Source: Sorangium cellulosum (GTDB lineage Bacteria > Myxococcota_A > Polyangia > Polyangiales > Polyangiaceae). Taken from it: DNA of 64,000 nt. The DNA lies in the NCBI RefSeq assembly GCF_002950945.1, contig NZ_CP012673.1, positions 2,604,001 to 2,668,000 of the forward strand. The letters are read 5' to 3'. Below the pieces are notes generated by a model, which worked only from the letters and a program-made list of their open reading frames with translations, was not told the DNA's origin and did not search any database. The translations under genes were made by a program, and so were the position numbers. Every line of letters starts with the position of its first letter. The stretch's first letter is position 1. Below are positions 8,779 through 17,555 of the stretch, piece by piece.

Positions 8779-8795
8779 GACCCCGTAGCGGGGTC
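8779..8795. terminator. Short perfect hairpin between the MBL gene and pqqA
   Basis: GACCCCG-TAG-CGGGGTC, a perfect 7-bp stem with a 3-base loop. It lies 94 bp past the stop of the ferredoxin/MBL gene and 122 bp upstream of pqqA on the minus strand. It may end transcription of the upstream gene or be part of the pqq leader. There is no T-run after it, so an intrinsic terminator is only a possibility. Nothing else distinctive, such as a clear sigma70 promoter, was seen in 8658-8888. Confidence 0.4.
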
Positions 8796-8888
8796 CGTGC
8801 GGGCCGCAGCGTAAGTGGTTCAGCGCGAGGCGTCTCCCTGCATGAGCAGCGTGGCGATCCCGTCGCGCGCTCCTTTTCTTCTAATGAT

Positions 8889-10265
8889 TCACGACCACCT
8901 TGCGGACGTGCGCGCAGCGCGCGCTGCGAGCCAGGTGATGCCGGCCGCGCCGCCGAGCAAAACGCTCGCGATCAGCGAGATGCGGAGCAACGCGGCGCGA
9001 TCTTTTTCAGGCCGGTGATCGGGCAGATAAGGGCGGACGGAGCGCGGCAGCAGCCACGCGTCGCTCCCGGGGCCGCCGCCGCCGAGCGCGCACACCGTGC
9101 GGGCGAGGGGGCTGTCAGGCCTCAGGCGGCCCTTCACCCACGGGATGAACCGGGCCATGGGGACATGGCCGCGGGCCTGCCGCTCCATCCAGGCGACGGC
9201 GCGCTGGAGCTCGGCGGCCGTCGCGGCCGCGCTGCCGTCGCCGTCGAGGCGCTTCCATTCGCCGTGGCCGGGCAGCACCCACACGAAGCGGAGGTGGCCA
9301 GCCTCGGCGAGGGCGGCCAGGCGGCGCACCGAGGTGATCTGACGATCCCAGTCGTCCCAGCACTGGAGCCGGAACGCCGCGAGCTGGCCGAGGCGACGGG
9401 AGTAGGCGAGGTGGTCGCCGGTGAACAGGAATCGGCCCCGGTAAAGCAAGCACATCGAGCCCGCGGTGTGGCCCGGCTGGGGGAGCACGGCGAGCTCGGC
9501 GTCGGCGAGCTCGGCGTCGGTGAGGGGCGCGCCGTCGAGGGTCATCGGCCCGAGGCCGTCGAGCTTGAGCTCCACGTCGGACGTGTCGGTCTGGTGCCCG
9601 GCGCCGCCCAGGGTCACGTCCGCGGCGCCGAGCACGCGGCGGCTCCCGGGGAAGCGGGCCGCGAACTCGGCGTGGTGGGCGACGTGGTCGCGGTGCGTGA
9701 GGAAGATCCAGCGGACGCCGCCGTGCTCCTCGAGGAAGCGGAACATCGCCTCGCTCGGCCTGGGTAGATCGACGAGCACGCCGCCGCCGGGGCGCTCGAT
9801 GAAGTAGGTGGTGGCGCTGACGTTGTCGCGCGAGGGGTGGCCGAGGACCCAGACGTCGTCCTCGACGCGCCGCGGCCAGGTGCTGAACGGCGCGCCGAGC
9901 GAGCCCAGGCGCACGCCCGCGGCGGGCCGCGTGAGGCGAAGGGCGCTGACAGGACAGGAGGCCACCGCCGAGCGCGCCGCCGCGAGATCGGCCAGACTCT
10001 GCGGTTGGCGCAGCACGCCCGTGAAGGACCCCTCGTCGTAGGTGCCTTCCAGCACGGCGGGGCCGCGGCGCGCGACGTCGCCCACGTCGCCCACGTCGCC
10101 CACGTCGCCGTCGAGCGCCGCCCAGTGCGCGGGCGTTACCTCGCCGAGGAGCTCAGGAGCGAAGTTCCTGCAGACCCCTGCGCCACAGCAGGCGCGCGTG
10201 ACGTGCAGCTGTCCCCAGTCGCTCTTGCCATCCTTATCGCAGAGCTCGTTGTGTGTGGTACCCAT
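8889..10265 (-). CDS. Ferredoxin-domain / metallo-beta-lactamase fusion with C-terminal TM helix
   Basis: 458 residues. The N-terminus is a single-cluster ferredoxin: ACCGAGVCRNFAPELL (C26/C27, C32) plus ASCPVSALRL about 75 residues later. This is the CxGAGxC...CP layout of P450-type [3Fe-4S]/[4Fe-4S] ferredoxins. A Gly-Asp-Val tandem (residues about 54-63) comes from 9-bp repeats. The rest is an MBL hydrolase (VLVDLPRPSE, THRDHVAHH, LPQPGHTAGSMCLLY, FTGDHLAY, WVLPGHGEW). In the related ferredoxin/MBL proteins I recall, the metal motif reads HRDDVADH; here two Asp are His. A hydrophobic helix lies near the C-terminus (LIASVLLGGAAGITWLAA). The enzymatic role is unknown. It lies 70 bp downstream of the ABC permease. 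Confidence 0.85.
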   Translation of the reverse strand: MGTTHNELCDKDGKSDWGQLHVTRACCGAGVCRNFAPELLGEVTPAHWAALDGDVGDVGDVGDVARRGPAVLEGTYDEGSFTGVLRQPQSLADLAAARSAVASCPVSALRLTRPAAGVRLGSLGAPFSTWPRRVEDDVWVLGHPSRDNVSATTYFIERPGGGVLVDLPRPSEAMFRFLEEHGGVRWIFLTHRDHVAHHAEFAARFPGSRRVLGAADVTLGGAGHQTDTSDVELKLDGLGPMTLDGAPLTDAELADAELAVLPQPGHTAGSMCLLYRGRFLFTGDHLAYSRRLGQLAAFRLQCWDDWDRQITSVRRLAALAEAGHLRFVWVLPGHGEWKRLDGDGSAAATAAELQRAVAWMERQARGHVPMARFIPWVKGRLRPDSPLARTVCALGGGGPGSDAWLLPRSVRPYLPDHRPEKDRAALLRISLIASVLLGGAAGITWLAARAARTSARWS

Positions 10266-10335
10266 GCAGGGTACCTATCACGCCACCTGCGCGAAGGCCT
10301 GTGTGTCGGAGCGCCACATGCGGTGTCTTCCGCGG

Positions 10336-11178
10336 TCAGGTCTTGACCGCGCCCGCGGTGAGCCCCTGGACGAGGTAGCGCTGGAGTACGAGAAACCCGG
10401 TGACCACGGGCACACTGACGACGACGGAGGCGGCCATCACCTGGTTCCAGTAGATGTTCGACTGGGTCGCGTACCCCTGCAGCCCGACGGCGAGGGTGCG
10501 CCCGTCGTCGTCCGTGAGCACGGAGGCGAACAGGACCTCTCCCCACGCGGTCATGAAGGCGTAGATCGCGACCGCGACGACGCCCGGCTTGGCCACCGGG
10601 AGCACGACGCGGAGGAGCGCCGTGAGCGGCCTGGCGCCGTCCACCAGCGCGGCCTCGTCGAGCTCGCGCGGGATGGTGTCGAAGTACCCCGCGATGAGCC
10701 AGATGGAGAACGGCAGCGAGAAGGTCAGGTACGTGATGATGAGGCCGAGGCGCGTCCCGTGGAGCTCGAGCCCCAGGGTCCGCTCGATCTGGACGAAGAT
10801 CAGAAAGAGCGGGAGCAGGAAGAGGATCCCGGGGAACATCTGCGTGGACAGCACGGTGGTGAGGAACGCGCGCCGGCCCCAGAAGCGGTACCTGCTCACC
10901 GCGTACCCCGCGAGGATCGCCAGCGCCACCGAGAACACCGTCGAGGCGGCCGCGACGACGGCGCTGTTCACGAAGTAGCGCGCGAGCGGCACGGTCCGCC
11001 ACATGTCGAAGAACGGCTGGAGCGTGACCTCGGTCGGGAGCCAGGTGAAGGGCCCCTGGACGTCGCGCAGCGGCTTGAGCGCCGAGGTCACCATGACATA
11101 GAGCGGCACCACGGTGAAGACCGCGAGCCCCGCGAGCACGGCGCGCCGCAGCCAGACGACCCAGGCGGGCTCACGCAT
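10336..11178 (-). CDS. Sugar ABC transporter permease, MalG type
   Basis: 280 residues with six predicted helices. The cytoplasmic EAA loop appears as LDEAALVDGARPLTALLRVV, the coupling motif of carbohydrate-uptake (CUT1) permeases. An N-terminal Arg-flanked helix (LRRAVLAGLAVFTVVPLYVMV) and the final QRYLVQGLTAGAVKG-like ending (here GAVKT) are typical of MalG-type subunits. It overlaps the MalF-like gene by 8 bp (11171-11178). It forms the membrane channel together with that subunit. Confidence 0.94.
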   Translation of the reverse strand: MREPAWVVWLRRAVLAGLAVFTVVPLYVMVTSALKPLRDVQGPFTWLPTEVTLQPFFDMWRTVPLARYFVNSAVVAAASTVFSVALAILAGYAVSRYRFWGRRAFLTTVLSTQMFPGILFLLPLFLIFVQIERTLGLELHGTRLGLIITYLTFSLPFSIWLIAGYFDTIPRELDEAALVDGARPLTALLRVVLPVAKPGVVAVAIYAFMTAWGEVLFASVLTDDDGRTLAVGLQGYATQSNIYWNQVMAASVVVSVPVVTGFLVLQRYLVQGLTAGAVKT

Positions 11179-12169
11179 GGCGCGCGCTCCTGCCGGAGAT
11201 CAGGAGATACCCCGTGGTCACGAGGAGCAGAAAGCCGACGAGGAGCACCGACATGGCCGATCCCAGCCCGAAGTTCCACGTGATGAACGACGCCTGATAG
11301 ATGTGGATCGCGATGACGCCCGCCTCCGGCGGCGCCGATCGGCCGAAGAGCGTGAAGGGCGTCGTGAAGTCGTTGAAGCTCCACAGGAAGAGGACGAGCA
11401 GCAGCACTTGGTTGACCGGCCGGAGCATCGGCAGCGTGATCGACCGGAAGCGCGTCCACGGGCCGGCGCCGTCGACGCTCGCCGCCTCGTAGAGGTCCGA
11501 GGGGATCGCCTGGAGGCCCGCCGTCACCGTGAGGAAGGCGAACGGCCAGGTCCGCCAGATCGCCACCACCACCAGGCTCGCGAAGCTGTTCGGGCCGAGC
11601 AGCCAGAACGGGCGCTCGTCGACGAGGCCCAGCTGATCGACGAGCACCGTGTTCACGATGCCCGTGTCGCGCTGCAGCATGAAGCTCCAGGTGATGACGC
11701 CGGTGAAGATCGGCATCGCGAACGGGACGAGGAACAACGTCCGGAGCGCCGTGCGGCCGGGGAACGGCTTCTGCAGCGCGACCGCGGCCGCGGTCCCGAA
11801 CAGCCACGAGCCGGCGACCACGAGCAGGCTGAAGGCGACCGTGATGAAGAAAGAGCGGAGGAGGTTCTCGCCGACCGGCGAGCTCACGTCGATCGCGATT
11901 CGGTAGTTGGCGAGCCCCACGACGGGCGCCTTGGCCCAGTTGCGGATGAAGCGCTGCGTGAGCTGGAGGAAGCTCATCCCCGCCCCGACGAACATCGGGA
12001 CGAGGTGGACGGCGAGCTCGGCGACCAGCGCGGGGAGCAGGAACACGTACGGCAGGACCCGGCTCTGCCAGCGCCGCCGCGGGGCCTTTCGCGGCCTCGC
12101 GGCGGCGGGCGCCCCGGCGAGGGGAGGTGCGCCTCGCCCGGCGCCCTCCGTGCTGGTGCCGCCGCCCAT
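11171..12169 (-). CDS. Sugar ABC transporter permease, MalF type
   Basis: 332 residues from an ATG at 12169 that shares its A with the stop of the binding-protein gene (TAATG). After a 35-residue Pro/Arg/Ala-rich cytoplasmic tail, six helices follow, starting at VLPYVFLLPALVAELAVHL. The EAA loop is LYEAASVDGAGPWTRFRSIT. Length and layout match CUT1 MalF-type permeases. The tail is longer than usual but low in complexity. It partners with the MalG-type gene and the upstream lipoprotein. Confidence 0.94.
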   Translation of the reverse strand: MGGGTSTEGAGRGAPPLAGAPAAARPRKAPRRRWQSRVLPYVFLLPALVAELAVHLVPMFVGAGMSFLQLTQRFIRNWAKAPVVGLANYRIAIDVSSPVGENLLRSFFITVAFSLLVVAGSWLFGTAAAVALQKPFPGRTALRTLFLVPFAMPIFTGVITWSFMLQRDTGIVNTVLVDQLGLVDERPFWLLGPNSFASLVVVAIWRTWPFAFLTVTAGLQAIPSDLYEAASVDGAGPWTRFRSITLPMLRPVNQVLLLVLFLWSFNDFTTPFTLFGRSAPPEAGVIAIHIYQASFITWNFGLGSAMSVLLVGFLLLVTTGYLLISGRSARHA

Positions 12170-13542
12170 TACTTCCCGCTCGCCATCTGCTGGTTGGCCG
12201 CGGTCAGCTTGCCGCGGATCGAGGCGTCGGTGACCGCCTTGCCGGAGGCGGCCTCGGCCAGGAGGTCCCTCATGGCCGTGCCCACGAGCGTCTCGAACTG
12301 CGCCGTCTCCTCGATCATCGGCATCGACTCCGCCGTCTCGGCCAGCACCTTCTGGAACACCTGGGTGTTCGCGCTCTTGAAGCGCTCGTCGGCGTAGGCC
12401 TCCGACACGACCGGGAGGCTGCCGAAGGCGCCGTTCAGGATCTTCTGCTCCTCGGGGCTCGTCATGAACGCGACGAACTTGAGCGCCGCGTCCCGGTTCT
12501 TGCTCTCCTCGAACACGGCGATGTTGATGCCGGCCACGTGGCTGTTCACCGCCTTGCCGCCCGCGGGCAGCGGGTCGGGCATCGGGACGGGCGCCACGCC
12601 GTACGCGTCGCGGGCCATGCCGTTCTGCTCGATCGCCGCCTGGGCGTAGCTCTGGATCATGAGCATCGCCGCCTTGCCCGAGGTGAACTCCTTCAGCATC
12701 TGCGTGTCGTTGACGTACTCCGCGTTGCTCGGGTTCACGACCTTGTGGACGCTGAGGAGATCGATGTACTGCTTGACGCCGGCGACCATCTCCGGGGCGT
12801 CGAACCGGGGCTGTTTGCCCTCGAAGATCGCGGCGCCGTGCTGCCGGCCGAACATGAACGCGAAGTGGGCGTTCTCGCTGTAGCTCGCGCCCATGATGGC
12901 GACGCCGTAACGGCCGCCCTTCGCGTCGGTGAGCTTCTTGGCGACGGTGATGAACTCGCCCCAGTTCGCCGGCGGCTTCTCGATCCCGGCGTCGGCGAAC
13001 ATCTTCTTGTTGTAGAAGAGGCCGTAAGCGAGCCCGTAGAGCGGCACCGCGGCGGGCGGCTGGCCCGCCGCGCCGGTGGCGGACAGGGTCGTCGCGACGA
13101 ACCGGTCCTTGCCGCCGATCTTGGCGAGCGCGGCGTCGTCGAACGGCAGGAACGCCCCGGTGGCCTGCAGCGACGCAGACCACGAGTTGCCGATGTTGAG
13201 GACGTCAGGGCCCTTGCCGCTCGAGGTGGCGGCCAGGATCCGGTTGAGCAGGTCCGACCAGGAGATGACCTCGAGCTTGACCTTGATCCCGGTCTGCTTC
13301 TCGAACTTGTCGAGCTCGGGCTGGAGGATCTTCCGGTCGTCCTCCACGCTGGGCGCCTGGTTGCTCGCCCAGTACGTCAGCGTCACCGCCTCGGCCGCGG
13401 GCGCTCCCCGCGCTCCTTGCGCTCCCTGCGCGGAAGACCCGGGCGACGCGGACGGCGCGTCGCCCCCGCTCTTGCCGCAGGCGGCGGTCCCGAGGGCGAG
13501 CAGGGCACATGCGGCTACGGCGTCGAGGATGCGTGATTTCAC
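12169..13542 (-). CDS. Sugar ABC transporter substrate-binding lipoprotein
   Basis: 457 residues. A signal peptide ends in the lipobox LGTAAC (Cys22), followed by an Ala/Gly/Ser/Gln-rich spacer. The mature part is a family-1 extracellular binding protein (LTYWASNQAPSVEDD start; PDVLNIGNSW; YGLAYGLFYNKKMFADAGI; FMTSPEEQKILNGAFGSLPV). It captures an oligosaccharide outside the inner membrane and feeds the two permeases. No ATPase (MalK/MsmX type) is encoded nearby, so a shared ATPase elsewhere is likely. A LacI-type operator candidate lies 220 bp upstream. The sugar is unknown. Confidence 0.94.
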   Translation of the reverse strand: MKSRILDAVAACALLALGTAACGKSGGDAPSASPGSSAQGAQGARGAPAAEAVTLTYWASNQAPSVEDDRKILQPELDKFEKQTGIKVKLEVISWSDLLNRILAATSSGKGPDVLNIGNSWSASLQATGAFLPFDDAALAKIGGKDRFVATTLSATGAAGQPPAAVPLYGLAYGLFYNKKMFADAGIEKPPANWGEFITVAKKLTDAKGGRYGVAIMGASYSENAHFAFMFGRQHGAAIFEGKQPRFDAPEMVAGVKQYIDLLSVHKVVNPSNAEYVNDTQMLKEFTSGKAAMLMIQSYAQAAIEQNGMARDAYGVAPVPMPDPLPAGGKAVNSHVAGINIAVFEESKNRDAALKFVAFMTSPEEQKILNGAFGSLPVVSEAYADERFKSANTQVFQKVLAETAESMPMIEETAQFETLVGTAMRDLLAEAASGKAVTDASIRGKLTAANQQMASGK

Positions 13543-13858
13543 GGTGGCTCTTTCTCCGTCGGCAGGTCCACAACATCGCGCAAATCGCGCAACGCCGCGC
13601 AGGCTATCCTCTGCGCGGGCAGGCTTGCAAGGACGGCAAGGCGAGCTGTGCGCTCACTCCGCCTCCAGGCGCACAACAGGTCTGCAACCGCCGTCGCAGC
13701 GCGGCGCGGAGCGCCTCCTGCGACGTGGCCAGACATGAACGGAAAGCCCGGCGAGTAGAGCACTTAATCGGTTTAGTGTCCAGGGTCCTCGCGGGCCCTG
13801 GCCTGGTCGGCCGCAGGGCGGCGGCGTGGCGGGCTGCCCCCGGGAGCGCGGGTATCTG
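13543..13858. other. 316-bp upstream region of the ABC operon
   Basis: This holds the leader and promoter of the binding-protein operon and the 3' flank of the alpha/beta hydrolase. Apart from the LacI-like palindrome at 13762-13777, I see no convincing promoter, hairpin or gene. Small open frames here lack a ribosome site and coding-like composition. Confidence 0.5.
13762..13777. promoter_or_regulatory. LacI/GalR-type operator candidate
   Basis: ACTTAATCGGTTTAGT is an imperfect palindrome centred on a CG step, with 6 of 8 positions matching between half-sites. This is the usual form of LacI-family sugar regulators. It lies about 220 bp before the sugar ABC operon and stands out as an AT-rich island in GC-rich DNA. 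No LacI-family gene is in the window, so the regulator would act from elsewhere. The regulatory role is inference from the pattern. Confidence 0.45.
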
Positions 13859-14710
13859 TCAAGCCGCGCGAGCCGCGCCCAGGAACGCCCGGATCGCGGC
13901 GAGCGCCTCGGCGCGCGCGTCGTCGAGCACGGCGTGCCCCGCGCTCGGGAAGCGCCTAATCTGGACGAGCTCCGGCGGCAGCGCCGCCGCGAGCTCGCGC
14001 GCGTCCTCGGTCGTCGCGAACGGGTCGAGATCGCCGGAGAGGACGAGGGTGGGGCAGCGGACGCGCGCGAGATCCGCGCGGAGGTCGAACGTCTGCATCT
14101 CGCCGGCCACGAAGTAGCCGCCCACGTCGAGGTGGAGGACCGCGCGCTCGACCGCGCCTTGCTCGGGCGGGGACTGCCGGTAAAGCGGGAAGCAGACGTC
14201 GATGTACTCCGGGAACGTGGCCCTCGGATCCGCGAAGAAGCGGCGGGCGACGCCGGCCGCGCGCGCGCCGCCGAGCCGCTCGAACATCACCAGCATGCGG
14301 TCGAGGCGGAGCCGCGCCGTCGTGCTCACCAGGATGAGCTTCGCCGGGTGATCCGGGTGCCGCGCCGCGTAGGCCTGCGCCACCATGCCGCCGAACGACG
14401 AGCCCAGCACCACGGGCCGCTCGATGTCGAGCGCATCGCAGAAGGCCCGCACGTCGTCCGCCCACGTGTCCAGGTTCCAGCGCTCGGGCCCGCTGCGGTC
14501 GCTGCGCCCCGAGCCGCGGTGATCGAGGTAGATGACCTGCGCGACGTCGGCGAGCGCCGAGCCGAAGGGCCTGAACTCGGTGTGATCGAAGCCCGGCCCG
14601 CCGTGCAGCAGGAGCACCGTGGGGCGCTCGCGCATCGCGGGCCCGTCGGGCACGAGCTTCGACCCTTCCACATCAAAGAACAGCCGGGTGTCGCCTGCCT
14701 GGACTCTCAT
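13859..14710 (-). CDS. Alpha/beta hydrolase (proline iminopeptidase-like)
   Basis: 283 residues. LLLHGGPGFDHTEF (oxyanion HGGPG) near residue 35, the YLDHRGSGRSD block near 62, and the nucleophile elbow GSSFGG (Ser105) are typical of the S33 proline-iminopeptidase group. PTLVLSGDLDPF supplies the acid region and FPSAGHAVLDD the catalytic His. It could be an aminopeptidase or a general esterase/lactonase; the sequence does not decide. It stands alone on the minus strand. Confidence 0.9.
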   Translation of the reverse strand: MRVQAGDTRLFFDVEGSKLVPDGPAMRERPTVLLLHGGPGFDHTEFRPFGSALADVAQVIYLDHRGSGRSDRSGPERWNLDTWADDVRAFCDALDIERPVVLGSSFGGMVAQAYAARHPDHPAKLILVSTTARLRLDRMLVMFERLGGARAAGVARRFFADPRATFPEYIDVCFPLYRQSPPEQGAVERAVLHLDVGGYFVAGEMQTFDLRADLARVRCPTLVLSGDLDPFATTEDARELAAALPPELVQIRRFPSAGHAVLDDARAEALAAIRAFLGAARAA

Positions 14711-14846
14711 CGTGATGCAGTGAAATCACAACGCGCAGCGCCGCGCCAGACCCTCTCTCAGGTCGATCGCCCGACGTGTGGCGGATCGCCTCACCCTGTG
14801 CTGCTGCGCGCGTGCGACGCGGCGGCTGGGCCCGCCGGGCCGCGCG

Positions 14847-15815
14847 TCACTTCAGCAGGGCCGGGAGCACGCGCTCGCCGAAGGTGTCGATGAAGGCCTG
14901 CTGGTTCGAGGTCACGTTATGAACGTAGATCGCGTCGAAGCCGAGCTCGGCGTGCTCGCGCAGCCAGGCCGCGTGCCGCGCGGGGTCGGCCGAGACGTGC
15001 ACCTGCGCGGCGACGTCCTCGGGGCGCACGAAGGAGGCGGCCGCGTCGAAGTGCTCCGGCACCGTCAGGCTCGCGAGCAGCCGCGGCGGGAGCACGTTCG
15101 TCCGCCACTGCTCGTGGGCCTCGCGCAGCGCGACACGCTCGTCGGGGTCGTACGCGATCTTCACCTGGAGCACCATCGGCTTGCCCTCGCCGCCGCCCTC
15201 CCGGAAGCGGCGCACCACCTCGCGGAGCTGGTCTCTCCCCTGCGACACCGTGATCAGCCCGTCGGCCCACCGGCCCACCCGCGCCGCGGTGGCCGCCGAG
15301 ATGGCCGCGCCGAGGAGCCGCGGCGGCGCCGCGGGCCGCGTATAGAGCTTCGCGCCGTCCACCACGACGCGGCCCCGGTGGGTCACTTCCTCGCCGCGCC
15401 ACAGCGCCCGGATGACCTCGGCGCACTCCTCGAGGCGCGCGGTCCGCTCGGCGTGATCGGGCCACTTCTCCCCGGTGATATGCTCGTTCAGCGCCTCGCC
15501 GCTGCCGATCGAGAGCCAGAACCGGCCCGGGTACATCTCGGCCAGCGTGGCGGCCGCCTGCGCGATCACCGCGGGATGGTAGCGGTAGCCGGGGGCGCAG
15601 ACCGTCCCGAACGACAGGGACGTGGCCTCCAGCGCCGCGCCGAGCCACGCCCAGGCAAAGCCGCTCTGGCCTTGCTTCTCGCCCCAGGGGAGGAAGTGAT
15701 CCGAGCACATCGCCCCCGCGAACCCGGCCTGCTCGGCGTGGCGCACGTGCCGGAGCAAGGCCGAAGGGGCGAGCTGTTCGTGGGACGCGTGATAACCGAT
15801 CGCGAGCTTGCGCAT
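14847..15815 (-). CDS. LLM-class flavin oxidoreductase, 'probable non-F420 flavinoid' group
   Basis: 322 residues starting MRKLAIGYHASHEQ at 15815; an in-frame upstream ATG would add a Pro/Arg-rich, non-conserved stretch. The blocks IGYHASHEQ, AMCSDHFLPW, SGFAWAWLGAALEATSL, YHPAVIAQAAATLAEM, GSGEALNEHITGE and VTHRGRVVV match a luciferase-like subfamily in which the flavin, not F420, is assumed to be the cofactor (TIGR03885 as I remember it). The substrate is unknown. It lies 128 bp downstream of the M28 peptidase gene, on the same strand. Confidence 0.9.
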   Translation of the reverse strand: MRKLAIGYHASHEQLAPSALLRHVRHAEQAGFAGAMCSDHFLPWGEKQGQSGFAWAWLGAALEATSLSFGTVCAPGYRYHPAVIAQAAATLAEMYPGRFWLSIGSGEALNEHITGEKWPDHAERTARLEECAEVIRALWRGEEVTHRGRVVVDGAKLYTRPAAPPRLLGAAISAATAARVGRWADGLITVSQGRDQLREVVRRFREGGGEGKPMVLQVKIAYDPDERVALREAHEQWRTNVLPPRLLASLTVPEHFDAAASFVRPEDVAAQVHVSADPARHAAWLREHAELGFDAIYVHNVTSNQQAFIDTFGERVLPALLK

Positions 15816-15943
15816 GAGTTCGCCAGGATCCTTGTCGCGCCGACGAGGGCCGGCGCGCTCCGGCGCCTGCGTGAGCAATCGGCGCGCCAGGGGCGCCTCG
15901 CGCGGCCTGGCACGGCCCGGCCGCCCGGCCGGCCGTCTTGGGC

Positions 15944-16909
15944 TCACTCGAGCAGGATGTCCGCCGCGGCGAGCCCGGCGGCCTGCGTCAGCCGCCGCAT
16001 GTAATCCCAGTTGAGCCGGTCGACCGTGTCGCAGCGGGCGTGGTAGCAGGGGTTGCCGTCTCCCCCGAAGAAGGCCTGTGATACCGCGACTGCCGGCTTC
16101 CCGTAACGCCAGAACGCGGCGTGGTCGCTGCGGTCCGTGCAGGCGTCCACCCGGGTCAGGCCCAGGTCGCCGCGCACCGCCGCGGCCTCGACGCGGTCGG
16201 CCAGCTCGGCCGAGGTGTTCTCGTTGCAGTGGATGACATGGTATTTCCCATCGTCGTTGGCGTCGTAGGCGGTCATCTCGAGATCGATGACGCCGACCAC
16301 CTGCTCCATTTGCCCGGCGCGAGCGAGCATGCGCGCATAGGCGTTCGAGCCGAGCAACCCGCTCTCCTCCTGGTCGAAGGCGACGACACGGAGCGAGATC
16401 CGGAGGGGCGCCTCCGCGAGCGCGCGTGCGATCGCGAGCGATGACACGACCCCGGAGCCGTCGTCGTCGGCGCCGGCGTTGTTGGTTGAATCGTAATGCG
16501 CCGAGACGATGAGGACCCGGGACGGGTCGGCGCCGGCCTTCTCCGCGACGACGTTGACGCCGCGCTCGAAGCCGCTGTCATACGCGTGCTCCTCGACGGT
16601 GAACCCGAGCGCCTCGTACTGCTCGCGCAGCCAGCCGCGGGCGAGGGCGCGCCCGCCGGCGGAGCCGCGCTCGCGGATGACCACGGCGCGGCCGCCGACG
16701 GTCGCGGTCGCGGCGCCGGAGAGCTCCCTGAGGCGCGCCTCGAGGAACTCCGGCTCGATGGTCATCACGGTGTCCACGCCCACGAGCGAGCCATGGATTT
16801 CGTCCGCCGCCGGCTCGCTCAGGTCTTCTACCGCGCACGAGGCCGAGGCCAGCGCAAACGCAGCACAGATCCCGGCGAAGACGCGCGAAGGATCACGGGT
16901 CGATGTCAT
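15944..16909 (-). CDS. M28 family zinc aminopeptidase, secreted lipoprotein-like
   Basis: 321 residues with a strong ribosome site (GGGAGGA) before the ATG. The N-terminal hydrophobic segment ends SASCAVED, a relaxed lipobox. The mature domain has the M28 metal ligands: SAHYDS (His), NAGADDDGSG (bridging Asp), DQEESGLLGS (catalytic Glu and ligand Glu), DLEM (Asp) and CYHARCDT (His). It should be a co-catalytic two-zinc aminopeptidase acting outside the cytoplasm on peptides. A Cys pair near the end may form a disulfide. Confidence 0.93.
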   Translation of the reverse strand: MTSTRDPSRVFAGICAAFALASASCAVEDLSEPAADEIHGSLVGVDTVMTIEPEFLEARLRELSGAATATVGGRAVVIRERGSAGGRALARGWLREQYEALGFTVEEHAYDSGFERGVNVVAEKAGADPSRVLIVSAHYDSTNNAGADDDGSGVVSSLAIARALAEAPLRISLRVVAFDQEESGLLGSNAYARMLARAGQMEQVVGVIDLEMTAYDANDDGKYHVIHCNENTSAELADRVEAAAVRGDLGLTRVDACTDRSDHAAFWRYGKPAVAVSQAFFGGDGNPCYHARCDTVDRLNWDYMRRLTQAAGLAAADILLE

Positions 16910-17080
16910 TGAGTCCTCCCTTTCGGGGCACCCTATGGATCTCGCCTCGAGGATCCAAGAACTATCTTCACGACAGAGACGTTACCGGCGGCTCACGTGG
17001 TGTTGAGCGGATGGCAGGACACAGTTGTGCTGCGGTGGACCTATCGAGTCATGGTCCAGCCTGTCGGGCCGATACGGCCG

Positions 17081-17475
17081 CTACCCGCCGCCGGGGCGGT
17101 GCAGCGTCTCGGGAAAGCTGGGCGCGGGCGTATCGACAGGGGCCGACGGCGCCGCGGGGGCCGACGGCGCCGCGGGCGCGGCCGGCGCTCCGGGCGCGGA
17201 CGGCGCTGCGGCCGCCTCTCTCGGGGCGCCGTCGCGCCGCGCGAGCTGCCCGCGGCGGCAGGTGTCGATCGTGTCGATCGCCGACGCGAGGATGCGCATC
17301 GACTCCTGCGGCGCGTGGAAGCCGGACGAGTTCTCGGCCTCGGCGAAGTCGAGGAAGAACTGGCACTTGCGCTGGGCCGCGCGCGCCTCGGCGAGGGCGT
17401 CGTCGGCTTCGCCCGCTGGATGTCGCCGATCAGCGCGGTCACCGCGTCGAGCGCCGGGTCGGCCATCCGTGCGCC
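17081..17475 (-). pseudogene. nrfA: nrfA (cytochrome c nitrite reductase) 3' remnant, frameshifted and 5'-truncated
   Basis: On the minus strand a segment reading MADPALDAVTALIGDIQRA (from 17466) shifts frame near 17405-17415 into DDALAEARAAQRKCQFFLDF, then AEAENSSGFHAPQESMRIL and ASAIDTIDTCRRGQLA. This matches the C-terminal helices of NrfA (DFxxAENSxGFHAPQExxRIL...ID). No heme motifs (CxxCH/CxxCK) remain. Upstream homology stops at about 17475, and the oppositely oriented PhyH gene begins at 17556. An Ala/Pro-rich tail runs to a TAG at 17081-17083. Respiratory ammonifying nitrite reductase cannot be made from this fragment. Confidence 0.75.
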
Positions 17476-17555
17476 GACGCGCAGGTCCTGCGCCCCGCGG
17501 CGGCCGTTCCCGTCGGGGCGCGGCTGCGCTATCGGTGGCCGAGGAGAAAGCCCTC

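Noticed and set aside
13539..13763. Small minus-strand open frame upstream of the sugar-binding protein
   Set aside because: No ribosome site, no recognisable composition, and it overlaps the promoter region of the ABC operon.
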